From assembly GCF_027947535.2 (NCBI RefSeq), contig NZ_JAAGKO020000007.1:124001-188000 (forward strand): 64,000 nucleotides of DNA. The letters are read 5' to 3'. The translations under genes and the position numbers were made by a program. This DNA comes from Streptantibioticus silvisoli. GTDB lineage: Bacteria; Actinomycetota; Actinomycetes; Streptomycetales; Streptomycetaceae. Positions 18,248 through 26,977 of the stretch are shown in pieces. The stretch's first letter is position 1. Each line of letters begins with the position of its first letter. The notes under the pieces are model-generated. The model made no database searches. It saw only the letters and a list, made by a program, of their open reading frames with translations, and had not been told where the DNA came from.

Positions 18248-20065
18248 TCAGCCCATCGGGTCCTTGGCCGGGGTTGCCGCGTCCGTCGTGTCGGGGATCA
18301 CCAGCTCGCTGAGCGCCACACCCGCCTCACCGGAGACCGCCGCGAGTTCGGAGCCCAGCGACTCCACCGCCGCGGCGGGCTTGCTGCGGCCGGTGAGCAT
18401 GGAGGCCACCGCGGCGACCACGCAGGCGGCGACCGCGAACCAGAAGGCGATGACCAGGCCCTGGTGGAAGGGGCCGGAGATCAGGTGGGGGAAGAAGCTC
18501 TTCCCGGTGATCGAGGCGCCCTTGTCCGGCAGGCTGGACAGGTGGCCGGCCAGCAGTTGCTGGAACGGGTTGTAGCCGAGGAACGCGGCGAACAGCACCG
18601 CGATCGGCGGCAGTTGGGCGATCTGGTGGGCCTCGGCGACCGGCACGCCGTGCTGGACCAGGCCGGTCTGCATGGTGTGCGGCAGGGTGTGCGAGAGGCC
18701 GGTGACCATCAGGCTGAAGAAGATGCCGATGGACAGCACCATCGAGGAGTTCTGGAAGGTCGCCGTCATGCCGGCGCCGACGCCGCGCGACTCGGCCGGG
18801 ACCGCGTTCATGATCTCGGCGCGGTTCGGCGAGGCGAACAGGCCGGAGCCGAGACCGTTGACCAGGATCAGCAGGGCGAACGCCCAGTAGGAGAAGTTGG
18901 TCGGCAGCGTCATCAGGGCCAGGAAGCTGGCCGCGGTGAGCAGCGCGCCGCCCACGGTGAAGGCGCGGGCGCCGAACCGGTCGGACAGCCAGCCGGACAG
19001 CGGCGCCGACAGCAGGAAGCCGATGGTCAGCGGGATCATGTAGATGCCCGCCCACAGCGGCGTCTTCTCGAAGCTGTAGCCGTGCAGCGGCAGCCAGATG
19101 CCCTGGAGCCAGATGATCAGCATGAACTGCAGGCCACCGCGGCCGAGCGCGGTCAGCAGGCTGGCGATGTTGCCGGCGGTGAAGGCGCGTACCCGGAAGA
19201 GGGTGAGCCGGAAGAGCGGTTCCTTGACGCGCATCTCGATGATGACGAACGCGATCAGGACGACGACGCCGCCGATCAGCTCCGCCAGGACCTTCGGGTT
19301 GCTCCAGCCCATCGTGCTGGAGCCGTAGGGCTGGATGCCGTACGTGATGCCGACGAGCACCGAGATCAGGCCGACGGCGAAGGTGATGTTGCCCCACCAG
19401 TCCATCCGGGCCTTGCGGCGCACACCGGTGTCGCGGAGCTTGAGGTAGGCCCAGATGGTGCCGAAGATGCCGAACGGCACCGACACCAGGAAGATCATCT
19501 TCCAGTTCACCGGCGCGAGCACGCCGCCGAGGATCAGGCCGATGAAGGAGCCGGCGATGGCGGCGATGGAGTTGATGCCCAGCGCGGTGCCGCGCTGCTT
19601 GGCGGGGAAGGCGTCGGTGAGGATCGCCGTGGAGTTGGCGAACAGCAGCGCGCCGCCGATGCCCTGCACGACACGCCAGCCGATCAGCCACAACGCACCC
19701 GCGCTGCCGTGCAGCCAGGTGAGTGACAACGCGATGGAGCACAGGGTGAAGACCGCGAACCCCATGTTGTACATGCGGACACGGCCGAACATGTCACCCA
19801 GCCGCCCGAAGGTGACCACCAGCACCGCGGTGACCACCATGAAGCCCATCAGCATCCACAGCAGATAGCTGGTGTTGGCCGGGTCGAGCGGGTTGAGGTG
19901 GATGCCCCGGAAGATGTCCGGCAGGGCGATGAGCACGATCGACTGGTTGATCATCACCATCAGGACACCGAGGGTGGTGTTCGACAGGGCGATCCACTTG
20001 TACGCGCCCCCGGGTCCGGTCGCCGCTTCCGGCGTCCCGCCCGAAGCGGTGTCGGATATAGCCAC
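18248..20065 (-). CDS. DHA2-type MFS exporter (14 helices)
   Basis: Major facilitator of the EmrB/QacA drug:proton antiporter type, 605 aa, long enough for 14 membrane helices plus a 40-residue cytoplasmic tail. It begins with a hydrophilic leader, then K-W-I-A-L-S-N-T-T-L-G-V-L-M-V-M-I-N-Q-S-I-V-L-I-A-L-P-D-I-F. T-F-G-R-L-G-D-M-F-G-R-V-R-M is the loop 2-3 motif, and W-R-V-V-Q-G-I-G-G-A-L-L lies in helix 4 or 5. The start is GTG at 20065 with GAGGAA about 8 bases upstream. The upstream region carries two palindromes suited to a TetR- or MarR-like repressor, although no regulator gene lies next to it. A hairpin terminates it. Confidence 0.9.
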   Translation of the reverse strand: MAISDTASGGTPEAATGPGGAYKWIALSNTTLGVLMVMINQSIVLIALPDIFRGIHLNPLDPANTSYLLWMLMGFMVVTAVLVVTFGRLGDMFGRVRMYNMGFAVFTLCSIALSLTWLHGSAGALWLIGWRVVQGIGGALLFANSTAILTDAFPAKQRGTALGINSIAAIAGSFIGLILGGVLAPVNWKMIFLVSVPFGIFGTIWAYLKLRDTGVRRKARMDWWGNITFAVGLISVLVGITYGIQPYGSSTMGWSNPKVLAELIGGVVVLIAFVIIEMRVKEPLFRLTLFRVRAFTAGNIASLLTALGRGGLQFMLIIWLQGIWLPLHGYSFEKTPLWAGIYMIPLTIGFLLSAPLSGWLSDRFGARAFTVGGALLTAASFLALMTLPTNFSYWAFALLILVNGLGSGLFASPNRAEIMNAVPAESRGVGAGMTATFQNSSMVLSIGIFFSLMVTGLSHTLPHTMQTGLVQHGVPVAEAHQIAQLPPIAVLFAAFLGYNPFQQLLAGHLSSLPDKGASITGKSFFPHLISGPFHQGLVIAFWFAVAACVVAAVASMLTGRSKPAAAVESLGSELAAVSGEAGVALSELVIPDTTDAATPAKDPMG

Positions 20066-20134
20066 TTCTGCGATTCCTCATCCCTTCCCCGCGGGTCGCC
20101 CTCGGGGGAGTTCGTTGGTTGACGCAGCTAACTT

Positions 20135-20156
20135 TATCGCGCTCCTGAGCGAGATA
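20135..20156 (-). promoter_or_regulatory. Candidate operator upstream of the MFS exporter
   Basis: An interrupted palindrome with arms TATCGCGCTC and GAGCGAGATA (9 of 10 positions pair) around CT lies 70-91 bases before the exporter GTG. It overlaps the less GC-rich promoter region (ATAAAGTTAGC on the minus strand). Confidence 0.5.
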
Positions 20157-20178
20157 CGTGCCACCTCCAAGAAGTTCG

Positions 20179-20191
20179 CGTTACCGTAACG
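20179..20191 (-). promoter_or_regulatory. Second candidate operator upstream of the MFS exporter
   Basis: Perfect palindrome CGTTACCGTAACG (6-base arms, one central base), about 115 bases before the exporter start and 22 bases beyond the first palindrome. It may bind the same or another repressor. Confidence 0.45.
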
Positions 20192-20241
20192 TCCGCAAAT
20201 CAGTACCAGTAGGGGTCATAGCGAGCCAAAAGTGACACGAG

Positions 20242-21057
20242 TCACGGCCGGCCGGTCGGCCGCCGGTCGATGCGGCGCTCGGTCAGCGCCCAGCCCAGCA
20301 GTGGTCCGGCGTAGATGACGAACCCGATGCCGATGAGCCAGGACTGCACCACCAGCACGGTGCCGATCGGCCCGTAGGAGACGGCGCTGGAGGCGATCCA
20401 CGGCGAGAAGACGAAGTGGGAGAAGAACCGCAGGCCCGCCAGGCCGGCGACGGTGGCCAGCGCGCCGGGGAACAGCGCGGCGGGCCGGACCCGGCCGCAC
20501 AGCAGGAAGTACTGGAGCCACCAGAAGAACAGCAGGCCGCCCAGCACGGTGACCGTCAGCCGGAAGGCCGGCTCCACCGGGGTGCCGGACATCAGCGCGC
20601 CGCTGTTGGCGGCGGCCAGCAGGTAGCCAACCAGCACCGACAGCGCGATCGCCCGGCGCCAGGTGGCGTGCCAGGGCGCGGCGACCAGGCCCCAGACGCG
20701 TTCGTAGCCGACCTGGACAGAGGCGACGAAGGTGACCCCGAAGACCGAGGCGGCCACCACACTGATGGCGGTGGTGGTCGACAGCACCCGGGCCGGCGGG
20801 CTGAACAGCACGTCGACCGCGTCGGCGGACCGGCCCGCGACGCCGAGGCCGGCCCGCATCCAGCTGACGAAGCCGCCGGCGCCGCCGGAGGCCGCCGCGA
20901 TGACGATGAGCAGCGGCACCAGCGTGACCAGGCCGAGCGCGGAGAAGCCCAGCGCGCGGTGCATCAGCTCCATCTCCCGGCCGGTGTCCCACAGCCGCAG
21001 CACCACCCGTACCGGCCACGATTCGTGCCGCCGCGCGCTTTCCGGCACGGAACTCAT
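20242..21057 (-). CDS. YihY/BrkB family membrane protein
   Basis: Integral membrane protein of the YihY (BrkB) family, 271 aa; the molecular role of the family is unsettled. About six hydrophobic helices are visible, starting with A-L-G-F-S-A-L-G-L-V-T-L-V-P-L-L-I-V, then the family-conserved amphipathic loop, and later F-F-W-W-L-Q-Y-F-L-L and W-L-I-G-I-G-F-V-I-Y-A-G-P-L-L-G. The ATG at 21057 has GGGGAGGAAGG in front. The longer upstream frame is Arg/Pro-rich and rejected. It is divergent from the Ser/Thr kinase gene and tandem with the exporter downstream, but separated from it by the exporter's promoter region. Confidence 0.85.
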   Translation of the reverse strand: MSSVPESARRHESWPVRVVLRLWDTGREMELMHRALGFSALGLVTLVPLLIVIAAASGGAGGFVSWMRAGLGVAGRSADAVDVLFSPPARVLSTTTAISVVAASVFGVTFVASVQVGYERVWGLVAAPWHATWRRAIALSVLVGYLLAAANSGALMSGTPVEPAFRLTVTVLGGLLFFWWLQYFLLCGRVRPAALFPGALATVAGLAGLRFFSHFVFSPWIASSAVSYGPIGTVLVVQSWLIGIGFVIYAGPLLGWALTERRIDRRPTGRP

Positions 21058-21329
21058 CGGCCTTCCTCCCCGGCGGTGGGACGGGCGGCGCGGCAGCCGC
21101 GCGATAGGCGGCGCCGCGGGGAACGGCTTCAGCATGCCGCACCGGCCGCCGAGCGGGCGGACCAACGCACGGCGCGGCCCGGACGCATCCCCCCACCAGC
21201 GGTTTCGGGCCACAGGATTTCCACATGATTGGCGGCTACCGTGCCGCGTGCGCGATCATGCGGTCCGATGATCATCACGGATGGTGGTCACGTGGGCGAT
21301 GGCCGGTGACACCGAGCGAGGGACTTGCG

Positions 21330-22691
21330 ATGGACCAGGGGGCAGTTCTTGCCGGACGGTACGCGGTGGCCGGGCTCCTGGGGGCCGGCGGCATGGCCGA
21401 GGTGTACCGGGCGCACGACCTGCGGCTGGACCGGGACGTCGCGGTCAAGGTGCTGCGGGCGGCCCAGGCGGGCGACGCCGCGTTCCGCATCCGGTTCCGC
21501 CGCGAGGCGCTGGCCGCCGCGTCGCTGAACCACCCGCGCATCGTCGCGGTCTTCGACGCCGGCGACGAGGCGGGCGGCACCGAGCCGCCGTTCATCGTCA
21601 TGGAGTACGTCGAGGGCCACACCCTGTCCGACCTGGTACGCGACAGCTCCGGGCTGGACGTGGAGCAGGCGCTGCGGCTGACCACCGGCGTGCTGGACGC
21701 GCTGGAGCACGCCCACGAGCACGGCATCGTGCACCGCGACATCAAGCCCGCCAACGTGATGCTGTCGGAACGCGACGGTGTGAAGGTGATGGACTTCGGC
21801 ATCGCCCGGCCGGTCGGGGTGAGCGGGATGACGGTGACCGGGACCGCCATGGTGGTGGGCACCGCCGAGTACCTGTCGCCCGAGCAGGCCCGCGGGCTCG
21901 CGGTGGACGCGCGCTGCGACCTGTACTCCGCCGGCTGCCTGCTGTACGAGCTGCTGACCGGCCGGCCGCCGTTCGTCGCCGAGTCACCGCTGGCGGTGGC
22001 GTGGAAGCACGTCGAGGAGGAGCCGCTCGCACCGTCCACCCATGTGCCCGGCATCCCGGCGGCCTGCGACGCGGTGGTGCTGCGGGCGCTGGCCAAGGAC
22101 CGCGAGGACCGCTACCCGGACGCCGCCGCGATGCGCGCGGCCGTCCAGGCGGCGCTGCGCGCCCCGCACGAGGTGCCGGCCGGCACCGCCCGGTTCCCGG
22201 CCGCCGCGACCGCCGCAGCCCCGGTCGCCGGCCGGTCGGCCGGCGTCGCCCACTCCCCCACCGCGACCGCGCCCGCACCGCGCGCGGCCGGCGGCCGGGC
22301 GGCCGGGCGCCGGCCGCCCCGCCGCGGCCGGCGGACCGCCCTGGCGGCCTCCGCGATCGTCCTGGTGGCCGCCGCCGCGCTGGGCGTGCACGCGCTGAGC
22401 GCCGGCGGCACGGGCGGCACGGCCGCCGGCGCCGGTGCCGGCACGGGGACCGGTACCGGGACCACGGCCACCGGCAAGCAAATGGAGCAGGCGCCCGACC
22501 TGCGCGGGCAGACCATGACGCAGGCCCGCCGCCAGGTCCTCGCCCGCCACCTGCGGCTGGCCGGTGTGCGGCTCGGTGACTGCCCGGCGCTGCCCGGCGG
22601 CCGGCAGGTGTGCTCCCAGCAGCCCGCCCCCGGCAGCCGGGTCACGGCCGGCACCGGCATCAGCGTCCAGATCTCCGCCAAGCGCCACTGA
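21330..22691 (+). CDS. Membrane Ser/Thr protein kinase with one PASTA domain
   Basis: Eukaryotic-type (Hanks) protein kinase, 453 aa. The kinase domain (about 10-270) has the glycine loop L-L-G-A-G-G-M-A-E-V-Y, the ATP lysine in V-A-V-K (K40), the catalytic loop H-R-D-I-K-P-A-N (D137) and D-F-G (155-157), so it should be active. A Pro/Ala-rich juxtamembrane stretch follows, one transmembrane helix (about 345-365), then an extracellular part with a single PASTA-like repeat, M-E-Q-A-P-D-L-R-G-Q-T to the end. PASTA repeats sense peptidoglycan fragments or beta-lactams in relatives; one repeat is fewer than in PknB. The ATG at 21330 follows GAGGGA. A hairpin ends the gene. Confidence 0.9.
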   Translation: MDQGAVLAGRYAVAGLLGAGGMAEVYRAHDLRLDRDVAVKVLRAAQAGDAAFRIRFRREALAAASLNHPRIVAVFDAGDEAGGTEPPFIVMEYVEGHTLSDLVRDSSGLDVEQALRLTTGVLDALEHAHEHGIVHRDIKPANVMLSERDGVKVMDFGIARPVGVSGMTVTGTAMVVGTAEYLSPEQARGLAVDARCDLYSAGCLLYELLTGRPPFVAESPLAVAWKHVEEEPLAPSTHVPGIPAACDAVVLRALAKDREDRYPDAAAMRAAVQAALRAPHEVPAGTARFPAAATAAAPVAGRSAGVAHSPTATAPAPRAAGGRAAGRRPPRRGRRTALAASAIVLVAAAALGVHALSAGGTGGTAAGAGAGTGTGTGTTATGKQMEQAPDLRGQTMTQARRQVLARHLRLAGVRLGDCPALPGGRQVCSQQPAPGSRVTAGTGISVQISAKRH

Positions 22692-22696
22692 CCGGC

Positions 22697-22728
22697 CGGC
22701 CCGGCGAAGCAGGAGTCCGGCCGGGCCG
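22697..22728 (+). terminator. Hairpin terminator after the kinase gene
   Basis: Arms CGGCCCGGC and GCCGGGCCG pair perfectly around 14 bases, starting 6 bases after the kinase stop codon. Confidence 0.6.
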
Positions 22729-22959
22729 AATCTGTCCGGAAGTCGCGCTTCGCAACACCGCGCCGACGGTCAAGACTCAGCCTCCGTACGGGAGTCGGCC
22801 GCCGGGCGCGGGCCGGGGACGGACCGGCGACGCACGAGGTCAACGGAAGGTTCTCGCGCTGTTCACCCACGCGGTTCGGGGAGTTGGCGGCCGACGGGCG
22901 ACACTCCCCGCAGACGTTCCGGACGAACCGTTGTCGGACAGCTGGGAGACAGGCACTTC

Positions 22960-25029
22960 ATGACGACCGTCAATCGCCGCCGCTTCATGCAACTGGCCGG
23001 TGGCACCGCCGCCGCCTCCATGATGTCGGCCGGCATCGCCCGCGCGGCGTCGATTCCGGCCAACCGGCGCACCGGCTCGATCAAGGACGTCGAGCACATC
23101 GTCGTCCTGATGCAGGAGAACCGCGCCTTCGACCACTACTTCGGCACGTTGCGCGGGGTGCGCGGCTTCGGCGACCCGCGGCCGGTGACACTGCCCAACG
23201 GCAAGCCGGTGTGGTACCAGTCCGACGGCACCCGCGACGTGCTGCCGTTCCACCCGGACGCGCAGAACCTGGGCCTTCAGTTCCTCCAGGACCTCGACCA
23301 CGGATGGGACACCGGCCACCAGGCGTTCAACAACGGCGCCTACGACAGCTGGGTTCCGGCCAAGACGCCGACCACGATGGCGCACCTGGAACGCGCGGAC
23401 ATCCCGTACCACTACGCGCTGGCCGACGCCTTCACCATCTGCGACTCCTACCACTGCTCGCTGCTCGGCCCGACCGACCCCAACCGGTACTATCAGTGGA
23501 CCGGTTGGGTGGGCAACAACGGCAAGGGCGGCGGCCCGGTCATCAACAACGCCGAACTCGGCTACGACTGGACGACGTACCCCGAACGCCTGGAGGCGGC
23601 CGGGGTGTCGTGGAAGGTCTACCAGGACGTCGGCGACGGGCTGGACGCGGCCGGCGGCTGGGGCTGGATCCAGGACGCCTACCGGGGCAACTACGGCGAC
23701 AACTCGCTGCTGTACTTCAACAGTTACCGCAACGCCCAGCCCGGCGACCCGCTGTACGACAAGGCCCGTACCGGCACCGACGCGGCGGCCGGCGACGGCT
23801 TCTTCGACGTGCTGAAGGCCGACGTGCTGGGCGGGAAGCTGCCGTCCGTGTCCTACGTCGTGGCGCCCGAGGCGTTCTGCGAACACCCCAACTGGCCGGC
23901 GAACTACGGCGCCTGGTACATCTCGCAGGTGCTGGACGCGCTCACCGCCGACCCGGAGGTGTGGAGCAGGACGGCGCTGTTCATCACCTACGACGAGAAC
24001 GACGGGTTCTTCGACCACATGGTGCCGCCGACCGCGCCGACGAGTGCCGCCCAGGGGGCCTCGACCGCCGACATCTCGAACGAGATCTGGCACGCCACCA
24101 CCGCCGACCCCGAGGTCACCGGCCCGTACGGCCTGGGCAACCGGGTGCCGATGCTGGTGGTCTCGCCATGGAGCAAGGGCGGCTGGGTCTGCTCCGAGGT
24201 CTTCGACCACACCTCGATCATCCGGTTCATCGAGCAGCGCTTCGGCGTGCGGGAGCCGAACATCACCCCGTGGCGGCGGGCGGTCTGCGGTGACCTGACG
24301 GCCGCGTTCGACTTCGGGCGCACCGACGTGAAGGTTCCCGGGCTGCCCGGCACCGGCGACTACCAGCCGCTGGACCACGACCGCCACCCCGACTACGTGC
24401 CCGTCCCGCCGGCCGACCCGCGGCTGCCGGTCCAGGAGCCCGGCACCCGCCCGGCCCGGCCGCTGGCCTACGACCTGTCGGCGGACGCCAGCGTCGGCGC
24501 CCAGCACGGCACGCTGTCGCTGGAGTTCGCCGCGCACGGCCCGCTCGGCGCCAACTTCCACGTCCGCTCCGCCACACACACCGACGGCCCGTGGACGTAC
24601 ACCGTCGGCGCCGGCCAGGAACTGACCGGTTCGTGGAGCCTGGCGTCCGGTGCGACCGGCGCGTACGGCTTCACCGTGCACGGCCCGAACGGCTTCTTCC
24701 AGGAGCTGAACGGCACGCTGGCGGACGCCGGCCCCGAGGTCACCGCCCGGCACGACGCCCGCACCGGGAAGGTCCGGCTGACGCTCGCCAACACCGGCCC
24801 GCGCACCGTCCGGCTGACCGTGCGGGACGGCTACGGCCACGAGGCGCCCGCAGTGGTCACGCTGCGCCCGGGAGCCTGGCTGACCCGCACCGCCGACCCG
24901 GCGCGCTCCGGCGGCTGGTACGACCTGTCGGTCACCAGCGACCAGGACGGCACGTTCCTGCGCCGGCTGGCCGGCCACGTGGACACCGGCGCACCGTCGA
25001 TCAGCGACCCGGCGATCGGCGGCCACTGA
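22960..25029 (+). CDS. Tat-exported phosphocholine-specific phospholipase C
   Basis: Secreted phospholipase C of the phosphoesterase (PLC-C/acid phosphatase A) family, 689 aa, expected to hydrolyse phosphatidylcholine or related phospholipids outside the cell. It begins with a Tat signal, N-R-R-R-F-M-Q-L-A-G-G. The catalytic domain has H-I-V-V-L-M-Q-E-N-R-A-F-D-H-Y-F-G-T-L-R-G-V, later Y-D-E-N-D-G-F-F-D-H and D-H-T-S-I-I-R-F-I-E. Two C-terminal beta domains of the bacterial PLC type occupy about residues 500-685. The ATG at 22960 follows GGGAG. GTTCACC at 22861 could be half of a PHO box but no clear 11-base partner is present. A related gene lies at the right edge of the window. Confidence 0.93.
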   Translation: MTTVNRRRFMQLAGGTAAASMMSAGIARAASIPANRRTGSIKDVEHIVVLMQENRAFDHYFGTLRGVRGFGDPRPVTLPNGKPVWYQSDGTRDVLPFHPDAQNLGLQFLQDLDHGWDTGHQAFNNGAYDSWVPAKTPTTMAHLERADIPYHYALADAFTICDSYHCSLLGPTDPNRYYQWTGWVGNNGKGGGPVINNAELGYDWTTYPERLEAAGVSWKVYQDVGDGLDAAGGWGWIQDAYRGNYGDNSLLYFNSYRNAQPGDPLYDKARTGTDAAAGDGFFDVLKADVLGGKLPSVSYVVAPEAFCEHPNWPANYGAWYISQVLDALTADPEVWSRTALFITYDENDGFFDHMVPPTAPTSAAQGASTADISNEIWHATTADPEVTGPYGLGNRVPMLVVSPWSKGGWVCSEVFDHTSIIRFIEQRFGVREPNITPWRRAVCGDLTAAFDFGRTDVKVPGLPGTGDYQPLDHDRHPDYVPVPPADPRLPVQEPGTRPARPLAYDLSADASVGAQHGTLSLEFAAHGPLGANFHVRSATHTDGPWTYTVGAGQELTGSWSLASGATGAYGFTVHGPNGFFQELNGTLADAGPEVTARHDARTGKVRLTLANTGPRTVRLTVRDGYGHEAPAVVTLRPGAWLTRTADPARSGGWYDLSVTSDQDGTFLRRLAGHVDTGAPSISDPAIGGH

Positions 25030-25032
25030 CTT

Positions 25033-25065
25033 CCGGGGCCGGCGGAGGGTGGGCCGCCGGCCCGG
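25033..25065 (+). terminator. Hairpin terminator after phospholipase C
   Basis: GGCCGGCGG pairs with CCGCCGGCC across 8 bases, and CCGG pairs outside it with one bulged G. It starts 4 bases after the stop codon. Confidence 0.55.
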
Positions 25066-25230
25066 AGCGGTGGGCCGGAGCGGTGCGCCGGAGCGGTGCG
25101 CCGGTCGGAGCGGTGCGCCGGAGCGGTGCGGGGGCCTTCCGGGGGCCGGTGCGGCGATCGGCGGCGTGCGAGGGGGCACCGCCGCCGGGGCCGTGGCGGT
25201 GGCGGGGTGGTCCGCGCGGCGGGGCCGGGG

Positions 25231-26046
25231 TCAGCGGGGGTAGACCTGGAAGGCGACGGCGAGGCGGCTGCCGAAGGCCTGGCCGGCGGCGGTGAGGGTG
25301 TCGGTGAGGAAGGCGCGGGCGTACTCGGCCGGGGTCTCCCGGACACCGAGCCCGGTGATGTAGGCGTGGTGCTCGGCGAGCGAGGCGACGGCGGGTTCGA
25401 AACCGTCGGTGACCGCCACCGCGTGCGTCGGGTGCGGCGAGCCGGCCACCGCGGTCCAGCGCACCCCGTTCCACGCCCCCAGGCTCCGCCCGGGGGCCGT
25501 TTCCCGTCCGGTCTCCGGTTCCTGCCCGGTCTCCGTTTCCTGCCCGGCCCGCGTGTCCTGTCCGGTCCCCAGGTCCTGGAAGATCCACCGGTTTCCGGCG
25601 TCCCCGGCGGCGTCCAGCACGGCCCGGCCGACGACGCGGTGGTCGGGGGTGTTCCACCACGTGCCGCCCCAGGTGTCGTGGTGGTTGAGGGTGATCAGCA
25701 GCTCCGGGCGGTGCCGGCGGACGGCGGCGGCCAGGTCGCGGCGCAGCGCGGTACCGGCCTGCACGACGCCGTCGTGGTGGTCGAGGAACTCGACTGCGGT
25801 GACCCCGACCGCCGCCGCGCTCGCCCGCTGCTCCGCCTCACGGATCCGGGCGCACTCGTGCGGCTCCAGACCGTCGATGCCCGCCTCGCCCCGGGTGACC
25901 AGCACGTATCGCACGTCCTTGCCGGCCGCCGTCCACTGGGCGACGGCGGCGGACGCGCCGTATTCGAGGTCGTCCGGGTGGGCGACGATCGCCAGCGCGC
26001 GCTGCCAGTCGTCGGGCATCGGGTCGAGCTTGCGGTCCTCGGGCAT
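25231..26046 (-). CDS. PIG-L (LmbE) family deacetylase
   Basis: Zinc-dependent deacetylase of the PIG-L/LmbE family, 271 aa, acting on N-acetylglucosamine-type or related substrates. The metal motif A-H-P-D-D is in A-I-V-A-H-P-D-D-L-E-Y-G-A-S, and a second metal histidine lies in the D-H-R-V-V-G-R region. T-R-G-E-A-G and R-I-R-E-A-E-Q-R-A-S-A-A are also typical. Residues about 182-200 are a Gln/Glu/Thr/Gly repeat (G-Q-E-T-E-T-G-Q-E-P-E-T-G) replacing an ordinary loop. The ATG at 26046 follows GGGGAG. It could be mycothiol-related (MshB-like) or a general sugar deacetylase; the sequence does not decide. Confidence 0.85.
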   Translation of the reverse strand: MPEDRKLDPMPDDWQRALAIVAHPDDLEYGASAAVAQWTAAGKDVRYVLVTRGEAGIDGLEPHECARIREAEQRASAAAVGVTAVEFLDHHDGVVQAGTALRRDLAAAVRRHRPELLITLNHHDTWGGTWWNTPDHRVVGRAVLDAAGDAGNRWIFQDLGTGQDTRAGQETETGQEPETGRETAPGRSLGAWNGVRWTAVAGSPHPTHAVAVTDGFEPAVASLAEHHAYITGLGVRETPAEYARAFLTDTLTAAGQAFGSRLAVAFQVYPR

Positions 26047-26212
26047 CGGGCGCTCCCCGGGCGGGCGGCGACGGACGGACCACTCCAGCCTGCCCGACAC
26101 CGGCCGCACCGGAAACTCGGGACGCGGCGCCGGGGAGGCTCGGGGACGGCTCGGCGTCGCGTCGGCGTCAGGCACGGGCCGGGTCGCGTCAGGAGCCGTA
26201 CGCGGTCGTGCC

Positions 26213-26956
26213 TCACGCGGTCGTGCGGTCCGTCAGCGGTCCGGTCAGGGAGGCGGCCAACTCGGCGTCGTGGTAACGGAGTTCGGTCAGATAGGCGGCG
26301 GTGGCGGCGCGCAGGGAGCGGCGCAGGGCGGGCGGGGTCAGCTCGGCGACGAGGGTGGCGAGCAGCGGCGCGGTGACCTCGGGCGGGAGCCGGTCTGCGC
26401 CCTTGGCGTGGTCGACGGGCAGGTCGTGGCGGACGCAGGCCAGGTCAAGGATGCGGTCGCGCAGGCTGTTGATCCAGTACGCGGCCCGCCACAGCTGTCC
26501 CCGGTCGACGGCAGCCGCCGCGTGCAGCACGTGGTGCCAGCCGTGGCCGGCCAGGCCGCCGGGGTCGGCGGGAGCGGGCGCCCGGGGCGCCGGATCGCCG
26601 AAGACGGTGTGGAAGGCACCGGCGCCGAGCGGGCCGAACGCGTCGGCCGGGGTAAAGCCGAGGTCGACCTCCAGCAGGTCGCCGAGCAGCAGGACGACGT
26701 AGACCGCCGCCCCCGCACGCAGTTCGAAGTGGTGCAGGGCGCCCAGCTCGCGGTGGGCGAACGCGGTCCACTCCCGCGCGGTCGCGGCGACCCGACCGGG
26801 GTCGGCGACCCCGAGGAACAGGTCGAGGTCCGACCAGCGGTCGACGGCACCCCGGGCGGTCGAGCCGGTGATCGCGGCGCCGGTGATCCGTTCGTCGGAC
26901 CGGGCCCGCTCCAGCAGCAGCGCCGTGACCTGCTCGCGTCGTTCACCGGTGAACAC
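26213..26956 (-). CDS. Nucleotidyltransferase-fold protein
   Basis: 247-aa protein with an N-terminal polymerase-beta-type nucleotidyltransferase domain. The motif G-S-T-A-R-G-A-V-D-R-W-S-D-L-D-L-F-L (about residues 30-47) supplies the G-S and D-x-D metal residues. The helical C-terminal part contains W-H-H-V-L-H-A-A-A-A-V-D-R-G and R-A-A-Y-W-I-N-S-L-R-D, reminiscent of aminoglycoside adenylyltransferases (AadS/Lin-like), but no resistance role can be claimed. The GTG start at 26956 is 22 bases after the upstream gene, so it is probably cotranscribed. The start lies beside a perfect 14-base palindrome GTTCACCGGTGAAC (26941-26954) that overlaps its first codons. No clear ribosome site precedes it. 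Confidence 0.75.
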   Translation of the reverse strand: MFTGERREQVTALLLERARSDERITGAAITGSTARGAVDRWSDLDLFLGVADPGRVAATAREWTAFAHRELGALHHFELRAGAAVYVVLLLGDLLEVDLGFTPADAFGPLGAGAFHTVFGDPAPRAPAPADPGGLAGHGWHHVLHAAAAVDRGQLWRAAYWINSLRDRILDLACVRHDLPVDHAKGADRLPPEVTAPLLATLVAELTPPALRRSLRAATAAYLTELRYHDAELAASLTGPLTDRTTA

Positions 26957-26977
26957 CGGGCTGACCGTAGCGGCGGC

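Noticed and set aside
22861..22890. PHO box before the phospholipase C gene
   Set aside because: GTTCACC is present, but a second repeat at the required 11-base spacing is not; the match is a single half-site.
25231..26046. Assignment as MshB (mycothiol biosynthesis)
   Set aside because: PIG-L motifs fit, but nothing visible separates MshB from other deacetylases and no mycothiol gene is adjacent.
26213..26956. Aminoglycoside resistance gene
   Set aside because: Only the nucleotidyltransferase fold is evident; substrate-binding residues for antibiotics cannot be verified.
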